Below are positions 35,190-44,649 of a DNA stretch of 64,000 nt, piece after piece. Position 1 is the first letter of the stretch. Every line of letters begins with the position of its first letter. The position numbers were made by a program, and so were the translations under genes. The notes under the pieces were generated by a model. The model was not told the DNA's origin. It saw only the letters and a program-made list of their open reading frames with translations, and did no database searches. The DNA is from Sphingopyxis sp. YR583 (GTDB lineage: Bacteria > Pseudomonadota > Alphaproteobacteria > Sphingomonadales > Sphingomonadaceae): assembly GCF_900108295.1 (NCBI RefSeq), contig NZ_FNWK01000002.1, positions 310,001 to 374,000 of the forward strand, written 5' to 3'.

Positions 35190-35981
35190 TCAGGCGGTCA
35201 GCGCGGCGACCAACGCCTTAACCTTTGCCTGACGCCATTGCGGCGTCGGCGCGACGAGCCAATAGCCGCGCTTCACGGCAACGCTGTCGCCGATCTGCCG
35301 CACCCGGCCCGCCGCGATGTCGGCCTCCGCGAGCATCGCCGGCACATTGGCCTGCCCCAGACCGTTCGCCGCCGCATCGATCGCCAGCCCGGCATCGCCA
35401 AGGCGCAGCGCCGGTTCGCCGTCGCTTGCGGGGCAGCCCGGCCACGCAATGCGCGTATCGCTGTTGCTGCCGGGCCCGGCGACGGTAACCATCAATGCGT
35501 CGGCGAGCGCCACGCCCTCATGCTCGCCTGCACCGTCGGTCCAGAAGATCGCTATATCGAGATTGGCTTCGGTAAAATCGATCCCCGTATCGGCCGACAC
35601 GAGCGTGAAGCGTACATCGGGTGCCTGCTGGCTGTAACGCGCGAGTCGCGGCGCCAACCATTTGGCGGTCAGGTCACGCGGCGCCGCTATCGTCAACGAT
35701 TGCGACGATTGCCCCGCCTGCATGGCACGAACCGATTCCTCGAATTGCAGAAAGCCCTGCCGCAGCGCGTCCAGCCCCGCGTCGGCTTCGCCGGTGAGTT
35801 CGAGCCCCTTGGGCGTACGGCGGAACAGCACGACGCCGAGCATATCCTCGAGCGCCCGGATCTGCTGCCCGACCGCGGCGGGGGTCACCGCGAGTTCGTC
35901 TGCAGCGCGCGTGAAGCTTAAATGCCGTGCAGCGGCGTCGAAGACGCGTAGCGCGTTCAGCGGCAGGTGCGTGCGCTTCAT
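35190..35981 (-). CDS. LysR-family transcriptional regulator
   Basis: A 263-residue LysR regulator of the GcvA/AmpR-like subgroup. The N-terminal HTH is LNALRVFDAAARHLSFTRAADELAVTPAAVGQQIRALED; the effector domain follows and is somewhat short. The ATG overlaps the apaG stop as ATGA, so it is expressed with metZ and apaG, unusual for a LysR protein, which is more often divergent from its target. Ligand and targets unknown. Confidence 0.9.
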   Translation of the reverse strand: MKRTHLPLNALRVFDAAARHLSFTRAADELAVTPAAVGQQIRALEDMLGVVLFRRTPKGLELTGEADAGLDALRQGFLQFEESVRAMQAGQSSQSLTIAAPRDLTAKWLAPRLARYSQQAPDVRFTLVSADTGIDFTEANLDIAIFWTDGAGEHEGVALADALMVTVAGPGSNSDTRIAWPGCPASDGEPALRLGDAGLAIDAAANGLGQANVPAMLAEADIAAGRVRQIGDSVAVKRGYWLVAPTPQWRQAKVKALVAALTA

Positions 35982-36388
35982 GGCGCGGTCGCAGGCGCCA
36001 CGAGCGGGAAATGCGGAATCGCGACGAGCAATTGCGATCCGTCACCCAATTCCATCGCATAGCTGCCGACCATCGACCCTTCGGGGGTCGGAAGCGGGCA
36101 GCCCGAGACATAGTCGTACGCTCCGCCGGGAAGGATCAGCGGCTGTTCGCCGACGACGCCCTCACCCTCGACTTCACTGATCTGGCCGCGACCGTCGCTG
36201 ATCCGCCAATGGCGGCTGATCAGTTGCACCGCACCCTCGCCATGATTTTCGACGCGAACATGATAGGCCCAGAACCAGCGGCCGAGCGCCGGATGCGACT
36301 GTTCGGGCAGATAGCTGACCGCCACGCGCACGGTGATCGAACCGGTGGTCGCCGCAAAGGGGAAGAAGGAGTCGATCATCGTGCTCAT
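35978..36388 (-). CDS. apaG: ApaG protein
   Basis: Fibronectin-III-like ApaG of about 136 residues. Key segments are ITVRVAVSYLPEQSHPALGRWFWAYHVRVEN, LISRHWRISDGRGQISEVEGEGVVGEQP and the Gly-rich GSMVGSYAM. ApaG is linked to cobalt/magnesium resistance and Ap4A levels in enterobacteria, but its biochemical role is unsettled. I chose the ATG of MSTMIDSFF; a TTG overlapping the metZ stop is an alternative. It overlaps the LysR gene by ATGA. Confidence 0.93.
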   Translation of the reverse strand: MSTMIDSFFPFAATTGSITVRVAVSYLPEQSHPALGRWFWAYHVRVENHGEGAVQLISRHWRISDGRGQISEVEGEGVVGEQPLILPGGAYDYVSGCPLPTPEGSMVGSYAMELGDGSQLLVAIPHFPLVAPATAP

Positions 36389-36402
36389 GGCGCCAGCGTC
36401 GC

Positions 36403-37611
36403 TCAAAGCCCGACCTTGGTCAATGCCTGGTCCAGATCGGCGATTACATCGCGCGGATCCTCAAGCCCGATATTGATGCGAAGCATTCCCTCGACGACAC
36501 CCATATCGGCGCGTGCCTCGGCGCTGACGCCGTAGTGCGTCGTCGACGCGGGGTGACAGCAGAGACTGCGTGAGTCCCCGATGTTGTTCGAAATATCGAC
36601 GAGTTCGAGCGCGTTGAGCAGGCCCATGGCCTGTTCGCGGCCGCCATCGAGAATGAAGGAAAAGATCGGCCCGCAAGCCTCCATCTGGCTCATAGCCAGA
36701 TTATGCTGCGGATGGCTCGCAAGCCCGGGGTGGAGCATACGCGCGACGCGGCTCTCGATCGCCTTGCCGACCGCGAGTGCGTTTTCCGACTGGCGGCGCG
36801 CGCGCAGATCGAGCGTTTCGAGTCCCTTGAGCACGACCCAGGCGTTGAACGGCGATAGGTTCGGTCCGGTGTTGCGCTGAAACGGCAAAAGCACGTCGTT
36901 AATGAACTTCTCCGAACCGCAGACCGCACCCGCGAGCACGCGCCCCTGCCCGTCCATCAGCTTGGTAGCCGAATAGGCCACGACATCGGCGCCGAAGTCC
37001 ATCGGACGCTGAAGCACCGAGGTTGCAAAGGCGTTATCGACCACGGTCGTGATTCCATGCGCTTTCGCCAGCCCGCAGACATGCTTCATGTCGACGATGT
37101 CCATCGTCGGGTTCGCCGGCGTTTCGAAGAAAAAGACCTTGGTATTGGTCTTGATCGCCTTTTCCCAAGCGTCGTTATCGCGGCCGTCGACGACGGTCGT
37201 TTCGATCCCGAAGCGCGGGCAGAGATGATCGACGAGCCAGCGGCACGAACCGAATGCGGCCTTCGCCGCGACAATATGGTCGCCCGCCGAAAGCTGGCAA
37301 AGCAGGGCGGTCGTCATCGCCGCCATGCCTGTCGCCTGCGCGCGGCACGCCTCGGCGCCTTCCATCAGCGCGATGCGTTCTTCGAGCATGGCGACGGTCG
37401 GGTTCTGCAGGCGCGAATAGGTCATGCCCTGTTCTTCGCCGGCAAAGCGCGCCGCGACTTCCTCCGCGCTGTCATAGGTGTAGCCCGACGAAAGGAAGAG
37501 TGCTTCCGACGTCTCGCCATGTTCGCTGCGCCATGTCCCCCCGCGCACCGCCTGCGTCGCGGGATGCCAGCCGCGTGTCTTATTCCGGTCGAGGCCCGTA
37601 TCTTTTTTCAT
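36403..37611 (-). CDS. metZ: O-succinylhomoserine sulfhydrylase
   Basis: PLP-dependent enzyme that makes homocysteine from O-succinylhomoserine and sulfide in methionine synthesis. Its 402 residues include YSRLQNPTVAMLEERIALMEG, ANPTMDIVDMKHV, the PLP Lys in VAYSATKLMDGQGRVLAG, and the C-terminal SLCCHPASTTH. These features fit MetZ; cystathionine gamma-synthase or beta-lyase is less likely. It starts 4 bases after leuB and leads into apaG and the LysR gene, giving a leuB-metZ-apaG-lysR run. Confidence 0.92.
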   Translation of the reverse strand: MKKDTGLDRNKTRGWHPATQAVRGGTWRSEHGETSEALFLSSGYTYDSAEEVAARFAGEEQGMTYSRLQNPTVAMLEERIALMEGAEACRAQATGMAAMTTALLCQLSAGDHIVAAKAAFGSCRWLVDHLCPRFGIETTVVDGRDNDAWEKAIKTNTKVFFFETPANPTMDIVDMKHVCGLAKAHGITTVVDNAFATSVLQRPMDFGADVVAYSATKLMDGQGRVLAGAVCGSEKFINDVLLPFQRNTGPNLSPFNAWVVLKGLETLDLRARRQSENALAVGKAIESRVARMLHPGLASHPQHNLAMSQMEACGPIFSFILDGGREQAMGLLNALELVDISNNIGDSRSLCCHPASTTHYGVSAEARADMGVVEGMLRINIGLEDPRDVIADLDQALTKVGL

Positions 37612-37615
37612 CTTG

Positions 37616-38662
37616 TTATCCGTTCAAAGCTGAAACGACCGCATCGCCCAATGCCGCCGTTCCCATTTTGCCCCCCAGATCGGCGCCACGGCAACCATCG
37701 GCCAGCACCTGTGCCACTGCTGCCTCGATCCGCGCCGCGCTCGCTTCATCGCCGCCCGAATGGCGGAGCAGCATCGCAAGCGACAGGATCATCGCCAGCG
37801 GATTGGCAACGCCCTTGCCCGCGATATCGGGCGCGCTGCCGTGAATCGGCTCGTACAGTCCCCGCTTGCCCTCGCTGAGCGATGCCGATGCGAGCAGCCC
37901 GATCGATCCGACGCACATCGACGCCTGATCCGACAGGATGTCGCCGAACAGATTGCCGGTAACGACGACGTCGAACTGGCCGGGATTGCGCACAAGCTGC
38001 ATCGCGGCATTGTCGACATACATGTGGCTGAGCGTCACGTCGGGATATTCGGCGGCGACTTCGATCACCACATCGCGCCACAGCTGCGAGGTTTCGAGCA
38101 CATTCGCCTTGTCGACCGAGCACAGCCGCTTCCGCCGGCCCTGCGCCGCGCGGAAGGCGACGTGGGCGATGCGCCGCACTTCGCTCTCACTGTACGACAT
38201 GATGTCATAGCCTTCGCGCTCACCGCTGTCGGTCGTGCGCATGCCCTTCTCGCCGAAATAGACGTCGCCGTTGAGCTCGCGGACGATCAGCAGGTCGATT
38301 GCCGATGCGACTTCGGGACGAAGCGCCGAGCTGTCTTCGAGCCCCGCGAACAGCTTGGCCGGGCGCAGATTCGCGAACAGACCAAGCGCCGAGCGAAGGC
38401 CGAGGATCGCCTGTTCCGGACGCAGATGACGCTCGACACTATCGAAGCGGGGATCCCCGACCGCACCGAACAGGATAGCATCGGCCGCCTTTGCCTTGGC
38501 AAGCGTTTCGGGCGGTAGCGGATGGCCAGTCGCTTCATAGGCGGCCCCGCCGACGAGCGCGCGGTCGAGTGTGACGGGAAGCGCAAGCGCGCCGAGGACC
38601 TTTTGGGGCTCTGCCATGATTTCCGGACCGATACCGTCGCCAGCCAGCAGCAGGATTTTCAA
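37616..38662 (-). CDS. leuB: 3-isopropylmalate dehydrogenase
   Basis: NAD-dependent oxidative decarboxylase of leucine synthesis, 348 residues. [15 protein letters not shown] opens the fold; [35 protein letters not shown] and [21 protein letters not shown] are LeuB signatures that separate it from isocitrate dehydrogenase. It starts a four-gene run with metZ 4 bases downstream. The leuCD genes are not in the window. Confidence 0.95.
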   Translation of the reverse strand: MKILLLAGDGIGPEIMAEPQKVLGALALPVTLDRALVGGAAYEATGHPLPPETLAKAKAADAILFGAVGDPRFDSVERHLRPEQAILGLRSALGLFANLRPAKLFAGLEDSSALRPEVASAIDLLIVRELNGDVYFGEKGMRTTDSGEREGYDIMSYSESEVRRIAHVAFRAAQGRRKRLCSVDKANVLETSQLWRDVVIEVAAEYPDVTLSHMYVDNAAMQLVRNPGQFDVVVTGNLFGDILSDQASMCVGSIGLLASASLSEGKRGLYEPIHGSAPDIAGKGVANPLAMILSLAMLLRHSGGDEASAARIEAAVAQVLADGCRGADLGGKMGTAALGDAVVSALNG

Positions 38663-38710
38663 TGCGTCGCCCTTTCGTGTCTCGCCAGCCGCTTAGACAG
38701 CGGCGGCGCG

Positions 38711-39448
38711 TCACGCAACCGCTCTGCCTAGCCGATCGACCAATCTTTCCCTTACGGTGAGCAAGTCGCGGTTGGGCCCGTCGAGGAGGTCGCGGTCGAG
38801 GAAATGGCCGGTGATGACGAGGCTGTCGAGGACATCGCCCATCGTCGGGCCGCCGTCCTGTCCGCGCAGAAAGGGCGGCAGGCGGAACAGGCGCTCCTCA
38901 TACCCCGCCGCAGCGCCGATACTGACCGCACCGCCCGATTTGGGGCTGACGAACGCCAGATCGGTTGAAACCCCCGTCGCCACACACTCTTCGAGATTGA
39001 GGCCGAAACCGAGTTCGGCAAGCAGCAGCAGCTCGTAACGGGCCAGCGCCGCCGCCCATTGCCGCGCGGACGATGCGACCCCGATCGCATCCAGAACGGC
39101 CGACAATGCCGTATAGAGCGCCGGATAGGGCTGGCTCTCGGGTAACGTTGCCGCCGACAGGCTCGTTACCCAGTCGATCGCCGCTGCCGGCAGGGGTTCG
39201 GCGAACAGCGGTGCGCGGCTTTCCAGCAATTCGACCGTGGCAGCGCCAAGCTGTTCTTCGGTGCGCGCCCGCAATTCGAGTGCCACGAGATTTCCCGGTA
39301 TCAGGATCGGCCGCAGTCGGCGCGAGCGCCCGCCGCGCACATAGCCGGCGACCAACCCCGCTTCCTGCGTCAGTACGCGCAGGATTGCGCCATGCTCACC
39401 GTGCGCGCGGACCGCGCAGACGATTGCGTCGGCGGTCAGGCTGGCCAA
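38711..39448 (-). CDS. recO: DNA repair protein RecO
   Basis: RecFOR-pathway protein that helps load RecA at single-stranded gaps. The N-terminal OB fold reads [39 protein letters not shown], and the C-terminal helical region follows. No ATG exists near this N-terminus. The TTG that overlaps the thioesterase end gives 245 residues, close to the 242 of E. coli RecO. Longer readings run into the overlapping thioesterase gene and are improbable. It follows uvrC and the thioesterase on the same strand. Confidence 0.87.
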   Translation of the reverse strand: MASLTADAIVCAVRAHGEHGAILRVLTQEAGLVAGYVRGGRSRRLRPILIPGNLVALELRARTEEQLGAATVELLESRAPLFAEPLPAAAIDWVTSLSAATLPESQPYPALYTALSAVLDAIGVASSARQWAAALARYELLLLAELGFGLNLEECVATGVSTDLAFVSPKSGGAVSIGAAAGYEERLFRLPPFLRGQDGGPTMGDVLDSLVITGHFLDRDLLDGPNRDLLTVRERLVDRLGRAVA

Positions 39449-39828
39449 AGCACCATCTGCGTCTGTGTCACCAGCGCAACCTCGGCACCGTCCTCGGTAC
39501 GGATGCGCGTTTGCCAGACCGACAGCCGCTTGCCGATCTTCACGGGGGTCGCTTCGCCAACGAGTATGGACCCGACCGCCCCGGCGCCGAGGAAGTTGGT
39601 CTTGCTCTCGATCGTCGTCGTGCCGCTCGCGCCTTCGGGCAGCGTCAGGAATGCGCCCACGGCGCCGAGACAATCGGCAAAGGCCATGATCGCGCCGCCA
39701 TGGACGATATTGCCAGCGGTACAAATGTCCGGACGAACCGGAAGCTTGCCCGCGACGCGATCCTTGCCGCCTTCATGAATCGTGACCCCAAGCGTTCCCG
39801 CGAGCGGCATGGCTGCTGCAAAATCCAT
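39436..39828 (-). CDS. PaaI-family hotdog thioesterase
   Basis: Hotdog-fold thioesterase of 130 residues with [23 protein letters not shown] (the HGG and downstream Asp of the active site), [14 protein letters not shown] and a [11 protein letters not shown] strand. GGGGAG precedes the ATG of [10 protein letters not shown]. It lies 10 bases after uvrC and overlaps recO by 13 bases, so it is embedded in a DNA-repair operon with no obvious functional tie. Substrate unknown. Confidence 0.9.
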   Translation of the reverse strand: MDFAAAMPLAGTLGVTIHEGGKDRVAGKLPVRPDICTAGNIVHGGAIMAFADCLGAVGAFLTLPEGASGTTTIESKTNFLGAGAVGSILVGEATPVKIGKRLSVWQTRIRTEDGAEVALVTQTQMVLWPA

Positions 39829-39838
39829 AAAACTCCCC

Positions 39839-41773
39839 TCACCGTCCCGAATGATAGAAATCATGCACTGCCTGCGCGACCGCCGCACTGACGCCGGGCG
39901 CTTTCTGCAAATCCTCCAGGCTCGCACCGCGCACCGCGCGCGCGGTACCGAAATGCATCAGCAGCGCCTTCTTGCGCGACGGGCCGATGCCTGGGACCTC
40001 GTCGAGTGGCGACGAACCCATCGCTTTCGCCCGCTTCTGTCGGTGCGCGCCGATTGCGAAGCGGTGCGCCTCGTCGCGCAGCCGCTGGATATAGAAGAGC
40101 ACCGCATTGTTCGGCGGCAGCGTGAATTCGCGCCCATCGGGGTGATAGAAGGTCTCGCGTCCGGCATTGCGATCGGGGCCTTTGGCGACGCCAACATAGG
40201 TCAGGTCGTCGATGCCGAGCTCGGCGAGCACCGCGCCCGCCGCCGACACCTGGCCCTTGCCGCCGTCGATGAGCACCAGATCGGGCCACTCGCCCTTCGT
40301 TCGCTCGGGATCTTCCTCGATCGCGCGTGCAAAGCGGCGCTCGAATACCTCGCGCATCATCGCGAAATCGTCGCCCGGCTGCGTTTCGGGGCGCTTGATG
40401 TTGAACTTGCGGTACGCGCCCTTGATCCAGCCTTCTGGGCCTGCGACCACCATCGCGCCCAAAGCATTGGTACCCTGAATGTGGCTGTTGTCGTAGATTT
40501 CGATCCTCTGCGGCGGATTTTCGAGATCGAACAATTCGGCGAGTTCGCGGCCGAGCTTGGCCTGCGAGCTGCCCTCGGCCAGGCGCCGGTCGAGCTCCTC
40601 GCCGGCGTTGCGCACCGCCTGCTCAAGCAAACGGCGACGGTTGCCGCGCTGGGGCACGCTGATCTCGACCTTTCGGGCTCCGCTCTCGCCCAAAGCCTCG
40701 GCGAGCAAGGCGCTCTCCTCGGGCTCGCGGTCGACGAGGATCAGCTTCGGTGGAGGCACACCTTCGTAGAATTGCATGAGGAAGCTGGCCATCACCTCGC
40801 TTTCGGGCACGCCCGCCACATGGACGGGGAAGAAGCTGCGGTGCCCCCAATTCTGCCCGCCACGAATGAAGAAGCCCGCGATGCAAAGCTGCCCGCCCTT
40901 TGCAGCGAGCGCGAACACATCGGCGTCACCCAGTCCGTCGGCATGCACGGACTGGCTGCCCTGGATGAAGGTAAGCGATTTGAGCCGGTCGCGGATCACC
41001 GCCGCCTGCTCATAATCCATCGCGTCGGCGGCCTTGGTCATCGCATCGCCCAGCCGCTTTTGCACCGCTGTCGAACGGCCTTCGAGGAAATCCTGCGCGT
41101 CGCCCACCAGCCCCGCATAGTCTTCCTTCGAGATGCGATCGACGCATGGCGCGCTGCACCGCTTGATCTGATAGAGCAGACAGGGCCGCGAGCGGTTGGC
41201 GAAGAAGCTGTCGGTGCAACTTCTGAGCAAGAAGGTCTTTTGCAGCGCATTGAGTGTCTGGCCCACCGATCCCGCGCTCGCGAACGGGCCATAATAACGT
41301 CCCTTGGCGCGCCGCGCGCCGCGATGCTTCTGCACGCGGGGGAAATCATGGTCTGTGCGCAGCAGGATGAACGGAAAGCTTTTGTCGTCGCGCAGCAGGA
41401 CATTGTATGGCGGGCGGTATCGCTTGATCAGCTGCGCTTCGAGCAGCAGCGCTTCGGCCTCGCTCGTCGTCGTGACGATCTCCATCGCGCGCGTCTGCGA
41501 CACCATGCGCTGCAACCGCTGCGGAAGCCGCGCGACCTGCGTATAATTGGTTACACGGTTCTTCAGCGCGCGCGCCTTGCCGACGTACAGCACGTCGCCG
41601 CGCGCATCGAGCATGCGGTAGACACCCGGGCGCGTCGGCAATTTGCGTACGACGCTGCGGATCGCCTCGGCACCGCGTTCGAGGTCGGGCTGGTCGCCTT
41701 CCGCGTCGCCACCGCGGATCACATAGGTCGCTTTTTCTTCATTGAATCGGTCGGGAGCGTTCGGACGGGCCAT
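39839..41773 (-). CDS. uvrC: Excinuclease ABC subunit C
   Basis: Nuclease subunit of UvrABC nucleotide-excision repair, 644 residues. In order: GIY-YIG domain (RPGVYRMLDARGDVLYVGKARALKNRV, about 48-75), a Cys-rich segment (CLLYQIKRCSAPC), the UVR motif (MDYEQAAVIRDRLKSL), the RNase-H-like domain (IEIYDNSHIQGTNALGAMVV), and tandem helix-hairpin-helix motifs at the end (VPGIGPSRKKALL, APGVSAAVAQAV). Divergent from an SDR gene. Confidence 0.96.
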   Translation of the reverse strand: MARPNAPDRFNEEKATYVIRGGDAEGDQPDLERGAEAIRSVVRKLPTRPGVYRMLDARGDVLYVGKARALKNRVTNYTQVARLPQRLQRMVSQTRAMEIVTTTSEAEALLLEAQLIKRYRPPYNVLLRDDKSFPFILLRTDHDFPRVQKHRGARRAKGRYYGPFASAGSVGQTLNALQKTFLLRSCTDSFFANRSRPCLLYQIKRCSAPCVDRISKEDYAGLVGDAQDFLEGRSTAVQKRLGDAMTKAADAMDYEQAAVIRDRLKSLTFIQGSQSVHADGLGDADVFALAAKGGQLCIAGFFIRGGQNWGHRSFFPVHVAGVPESEVMASFLMQFYEGVPPPKLILVDREPEESALLAEALGESGARKVEISVPQRGNRRRLLEQAVRNAGEELDRRLAEGSSQAKLGRELAELFDLENPPQRIEIYDNSHIQGTNALGAMVVAGPEGWIKGAYRKFNIKRPETQPGDDFAMMREVFERRFARAIEEDPERTKGEWPDLVLIDGGKGQVSAAGAVLAELGIDDLTYVGVAKGPDRNAGRETFYHPDGREFTLPPNNAVLFYIQRLRDEAHRFAIGAHRQKRAKAMGSSPLDEVPGIGPSRKKALLMHFGTARAVRGASLEDLQKAPGVSAAVAQAVHDFYHSGR

Positions 41774-41841
41774 GATTTTGCATGTAGGCGATGGCGGTGC
41801 GACCCGCCATAGTGCGCGAGGTAAAACATAGGAGGGGTCTT

Positions 41842-42561
41842 ATGGAAATTCGCGGAAAACTGGCTCTCGTCACAGGTGGTAGCGACGGGATCGGACGCGA
41901 GATCGCGCTGCAACTGCAAGGCGCGGGAGCCGACGTCATCGTCACGGGCCGGTCGTCCGAGAAGCTGCAAGCGATGGCAGCGCTCGGTTTCGGTACGATT
42001 TCGGGTGACTTGTCGACCACCGCGGGTGTCGATGCAATCATCGGCGACGTTGCGGGAAAGCCGATTGCAATCCTCGTAAACAATGCCGGCGTCGGAAGCG
42101 AATATGAACTGGATCAACCCGCCACGCTGGAAAGCGCAGCGCATTGCATCCGCACCAATCTCGACGCGCCCATCGCGCTCTGCACGCAACTGCTCCCCGC
42201 GCTCCGCACACAGCCCGAAGCAGCAATCGTCAACGTCACGTCAGGCCTCGCGATTGCGCCGCGCGCGGGCGGATCGATCTATTGCGCGACCAAGGCAGGG
42301 CTCCGCAGCTATACACAGGCGATCCGCCATTTGCTGAAGGACAGCAATGTTCGCGTGATCGAGGCGCTGCCACCTGTTGTCGAAACGAACATGACGGCTG
42401 GCCGATCGGGCAAGAAGATGAGCGCACACGACTGCGCAGCGGAGATCGTGCGCGGCATTCGCACGGGCAAGAGCGAAGTCAACGCCGGCATGGTGAAGAT
42501 ACTCCGGCTCGTCCACAGCATCTCGCCCGCGCTTGCGCGGCGGATCATGATCCAGTTCTGA
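41842..42561 (+). CDS. Short-chain dehydrogenase/reductase (DltE-like)
   Basis: SDR of about 239 residues with TGGSDGIGREIA, NNAGVG, NVTSGLAIAPRAGG and YCATK (Tyr-x3-Lys). The final segment ending SPALARRIMIQF resembles the DltE-like subgroup. GGAGGGG precedes the ATG of MEIRGKLALV, so an in-frame ATG 17 codons upstream is not used. A GST gene begins 13 bases downstream, suggesting a shared transcript. Substrate unknown. Confidence 0.88.
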   Translation: MEIRGKLALVTGGSDGIGREIALQLQGAGADVIVTGRSSEKLQAMAALGFGTISGDLSTTAGVDAIIGDVAGKPIAILVNNAGVGSEYELDQPATLESAAHCIRTNLDAPIALCTQLLPALRTQPEAAIVNVTSGLAIAPRAGGSIYCATKAGLRSYTQAIRHLLKDSNVRVIEALPPVVETNMTAGRSGKKMSAHDCAAEIVRGIRTGKSEVNAGMVKILRLVHSISPALARRIMIQF

Positions 42562-42574
42562 GGACCGCGACAAA

Positions 42575-43222
42575 ATGATCACGCTCTACGGTGAAGGTCG
42601 CGGCTTTCGCGTCGCGTGGCTGCTCGAGGAGATGGGGCTGCCCTACCGGCTGCGGCAGGTCGATCTGCTCGCTGGCGTCGAACAGGATGCCGAATTCCTG
42701 TCGATCAATCCGGCAGGCTTCATTCCGGCGATCGTCGATGGCGATACGGTAATGGTCGAGTCGATCGCGATCCTGCAATATCTGCTCGCACGGCATGGGC
42801 CGAGCCCGCTGGTTCCGGCGTCCGACGATCCTGCCTATCCCGTCTATCTGCAGTTTCTTCACATGGGCGAAGCGGGGCTGGCGGGGCCGGTAAACGCCAT
42901 CGTCGCGACCAACATCCTCGCACCCGAGACCGAACGGCAGAATTGGACCGTGGACTGGGCGCTCGACATTTTCAGAAGCAGGCTCGATCTCGTGCGGCGC
43001 CAGCTTGCGAAGTATCCCTATGTTGCGGGCGACAATTTCACCGCTGCCGATATTTCGGTGACCTACGCTCTCCAGTTTGCGCAACGTACGATCGGCTTCG
43101 TCTTTGACGCGGCGGAGCTCGATTACATTGGGCGGACGACCACACGGCGAGCCTATGGACGCGCAATGGACAATTGCCCCGCCACAAAGGCGTGGGTCGC
43201 CGGGTGGACAGAAACCAGGTAG
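42575..43222 (+). CDS. Glutathione S-transferase family protein
   Basis: GST of 215 residues. The thioredoxin-like N-domain includes GRGFRVAWLLEEMGLPYRLRQVDLL, NPAGFIPAIVDGD and VESIAILQYLLARHG (the glutathione-contact ES pair), followed by an all-helical C-domain with AGDNFTAADISVTYALQF. It sits 13 bases after the SDR. Role could be detoxification or a step in aromatic catabolism; not decidable here. Confidence 0.9.
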   Translation: MITLYGEGRGFRVAWLLEEMGLPYRLRQVDLLAGVEQDAEFLSINPAGFIPAIVDGDTVMVESIAILQYLLARHGPSPLVPASDDPAYPVYLQFLHMGEAGLAGPVNAIVATNILAPETERQNWTVDWALDIFRSRLDLVRRQLAKYPYVAGDNFTAADISVTYALQFAQRTIGFVFDAAELDYIGRTTTRRAYGRAMDNCPATKAWVAGWTETR

Positions 43223-43234
43223 CACAAAACGAAA

Positions 43235-43256
43235 CGCCCGCGGAAATCCGCGGGCG
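43235..43256. terminator. Strong terminator of the atp operon
   Basis: CGCCCGCGGA and TCCGCGGGCG form a perfect 10-bp stem with a 2-base AA gap. On the minus strand it is followed by TTTCGTTTTG, a good U-run, 26 bases after the atpF stop. It also lies 12 bases after the GST gene on the plus strand (CTCTGTTTC follows), so it probably serves both. Confidence 0.88.
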
Positions 43257-43281
43257 CTCTGTTTCGGCGATGTCGAAGGGA

Positions 43282-43815
43282 TCAGCCCTTGACGACGCCA
43301 GCGATGGCCTGATCAACCAGCGCTTTGTCGGCGGCGGCGTCATGCTTGTCGGCGATCAGCTTTGCCGCAGCCTCGGTCGCTGCCTTGGCAGCCGCGGTGC
43401 GGACTTCGGCGAGCGCGCCGGCTTCGGCCGCAGCGATGCGGTCTTCGGCCATCTGCTTACGACGGGCGATCAGCGCGGTCGCATCGGCCTTGGCCTTAGC
43501 GACGAGCGCCTCCGCCTCGGCATCGGCGCGAGCGCGCATTTCGTCGGCTTCCTTCGCCGCGTGAGTGAGCTTCGCTTCATATTCGGCCTTCAGCGATTCG
43601 GCGTCGAGACGCAGCGCTTCGGCTTCGTTGAGCTGCTTCGAAATCTCGGCAATCTTGTTGTCGAGCATGCCTGCAATCATCGCCGGCACCTTCTTCCAAA
43701 GAAGGATCAGGATGAAGATCGCCATCGCGATCGAAACCCATACAGTTGCCGTAATGACACCGAAGGATGCGGGCTCCGCTACGCCTTCCGACAGGATCAG
43801 AGCAAAATTAGCCAT
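43282..43815 (-). CDS. atpF: F0 ATP synthase subunit b
   Basis: One of the two peripheral-stalk subunits, 177 residues. A single N-terminal membrane helix (FGVITATVWVSIAMAIFILILLWKKV, about 18-43) leads into a long Ala/Glu/Lys-rich coiled coil. It overlaps the b-prime gene by 8 bases and is the last gene of the F0 operon. By position it is the b subunit, with b-prime upstream. Confidence 0.92.
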   Translation of the reverse strand: MANFALILSEGVAEPASFGVITATVWVSIAMAIFILILLWKKVPAMIAGMLDNKIAEISKQLNEAEALRLDAESLKAEYEAKLTHAAKEADEMRARADAEAEALVAKAKADATALIARRKQMAEDRIAAAEAGALAEVRTAAAKAATEAAAKLIADKHDAAADKALVDQAIAGVVKG

Positions 43816-44305
43816 GGAGCACCGCCTTCACCGCCGCTTTGGCATCCGCCGCACCGACTTTCACGCCCGACAGCTTTGCGACGAGCTCGCCAGCCGCTTC
43901 GGCCGCGACCGATTCAATTTCCGCCATCGCCGAAGTGCGTGCGGCGCTGACATCGGCTTCGGCCGCCGACAGCTTGTCGGCGAGTTCGGCGTCGATCTTC
44001 GCAAGACGCTTTTCGGCGTCTTTTGCCGCCTTGTCCTTGGCGTCGGTTACCGCCTTCTGCGCGGCGGCGCGGCTCGCGTCGCTCTGCTGGCGATAGCTTT
44101 CTTCAAGGTTGTCGGCGGCGGCATGCGCGGCCTTCGCCGCTGCCAGATCGTCGGCAACCTTGCGGTCGCGCGCGTCCACCGTCGCCTCGATCTTCGGCAG
44201 CATGCCGCGGCCGATGACGAAAAAGACGAAGCCGAAGGTCAGCAGCACCCAGAAAATCTGCGATGCGGCGTACCAGCTTTCAGCGAATTGGCTGATTTGA
44301 GGCAT
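43808..44305 (-). CDS. atpF2: F0 ATP synthase subunit b-prime
   Basis: Second peripheral-stalk subunit, 165 residues. An N-terminal membrane helix (ASQIFWVLLTFGFVFFVIGRGMLPKI) precedes a charged coiled coil. Phototrophs and alphaproteobacteria commonly have b and b-prime in place of a b homodimer. It lies between atpE and atpF; a hairpin separates it from atpE. Confidence 0.92.
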   Translation of the reverse strand: MPQISQFAESWYAASQIFWVLLTFGFVFFVIGRGMLPKIEATVDARDRKVADDLAAAKAAHAAADNLEESYRQQSDASRAAAQKAVTDAKDKAAKDAEKRLAKIDAELADKLSAAEADVSAARTSAMAEIESVAAEAAGELVAKLSGVKVGAADAKAAVKAVLHG

Positions 44306-44340
44306 GGATTTACTCGACCGACAAAAGAAAAGCAGTCGCA

Positions 44341-44365
44341 GGGCCGGCTTTTAGCGAGCCGGCCC
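44341..44365. other. Intercistronic hairpin after atpE
   Basis: GGGCCGGCT (44341-44349) and AGCCGGCCC (44357-44365) form a 9-bp stem in the 71-base gap between the c-subunit stop and the b-prime start. On the minus strand it can protect the atpE message or partly stop transcription, which would help set the high c-subunit stoichiometry. Confidence 0.7.
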
Positions 44366-44376
44366 CGCAAACGAAA

Positions 44377-44607
44377 TCAGGCTGCCTTCAGGTACAGCAG
44401 GATCGCGATAAGGAACGACAGCAGGCCGAGAAGTTCTGCAGCCGCGAAGCCGATGAACAGGCGGCCCTGCTGGCCGTCGGCAGCAGCCGGGTTGCGCAGC
44501 GCGCTTTCGAGGAAGCTACCGAACACGTTGCCCACACCGATGGCAGCCATACCGGCACCGATGGCTGCCAGACCGGCGCCGATGAGCGAAGCAGCTTGAA
44601 CGTCCAT
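44377..44607 (-). CDS. atpE: F0 ATP synthase subunit c
   Basis: Rotor-ring subunit of 76 residues, a helical hairpin. Helix 1 carries the [17 protein letters not shown] glycine/alanine motif, the polar loop is [13 protein letters not shown], and helix 2 has the ion-binding carboxylate E58 in [12 protein letters not shown]. No sodium-type ligand set is seen, so protons are the likely coupling ion. Located between atpB and the hairpin. Confidence 0.96.
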   Translation of the reverse strand: MDVQAASLIGAGLAAIGAGMAAIGVGNVFGSFLESALRNPAAADGQQGRLFIGFAAAELLGLLSFLIAILLYLKAA

Positions 44608-44649
44608 TTTATACTCCTTGGGAAAAACGTTGATTATACAGTTGAAATG

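Noticed and set aside
39449-39724. Upstream extension of recO
   Set aside because: The sequence is Arg-rich and antisense-like in quality and lies inside the thioesterase gene in another frame; TTG at 39448 gives the right length.
39782-41812. 676-codon plus-strand open frame across uvrC
   Set aside because: It is antisense to a gene with complete UvrC domains, has no recognisable motif, and is an expected product of high GC third positions.
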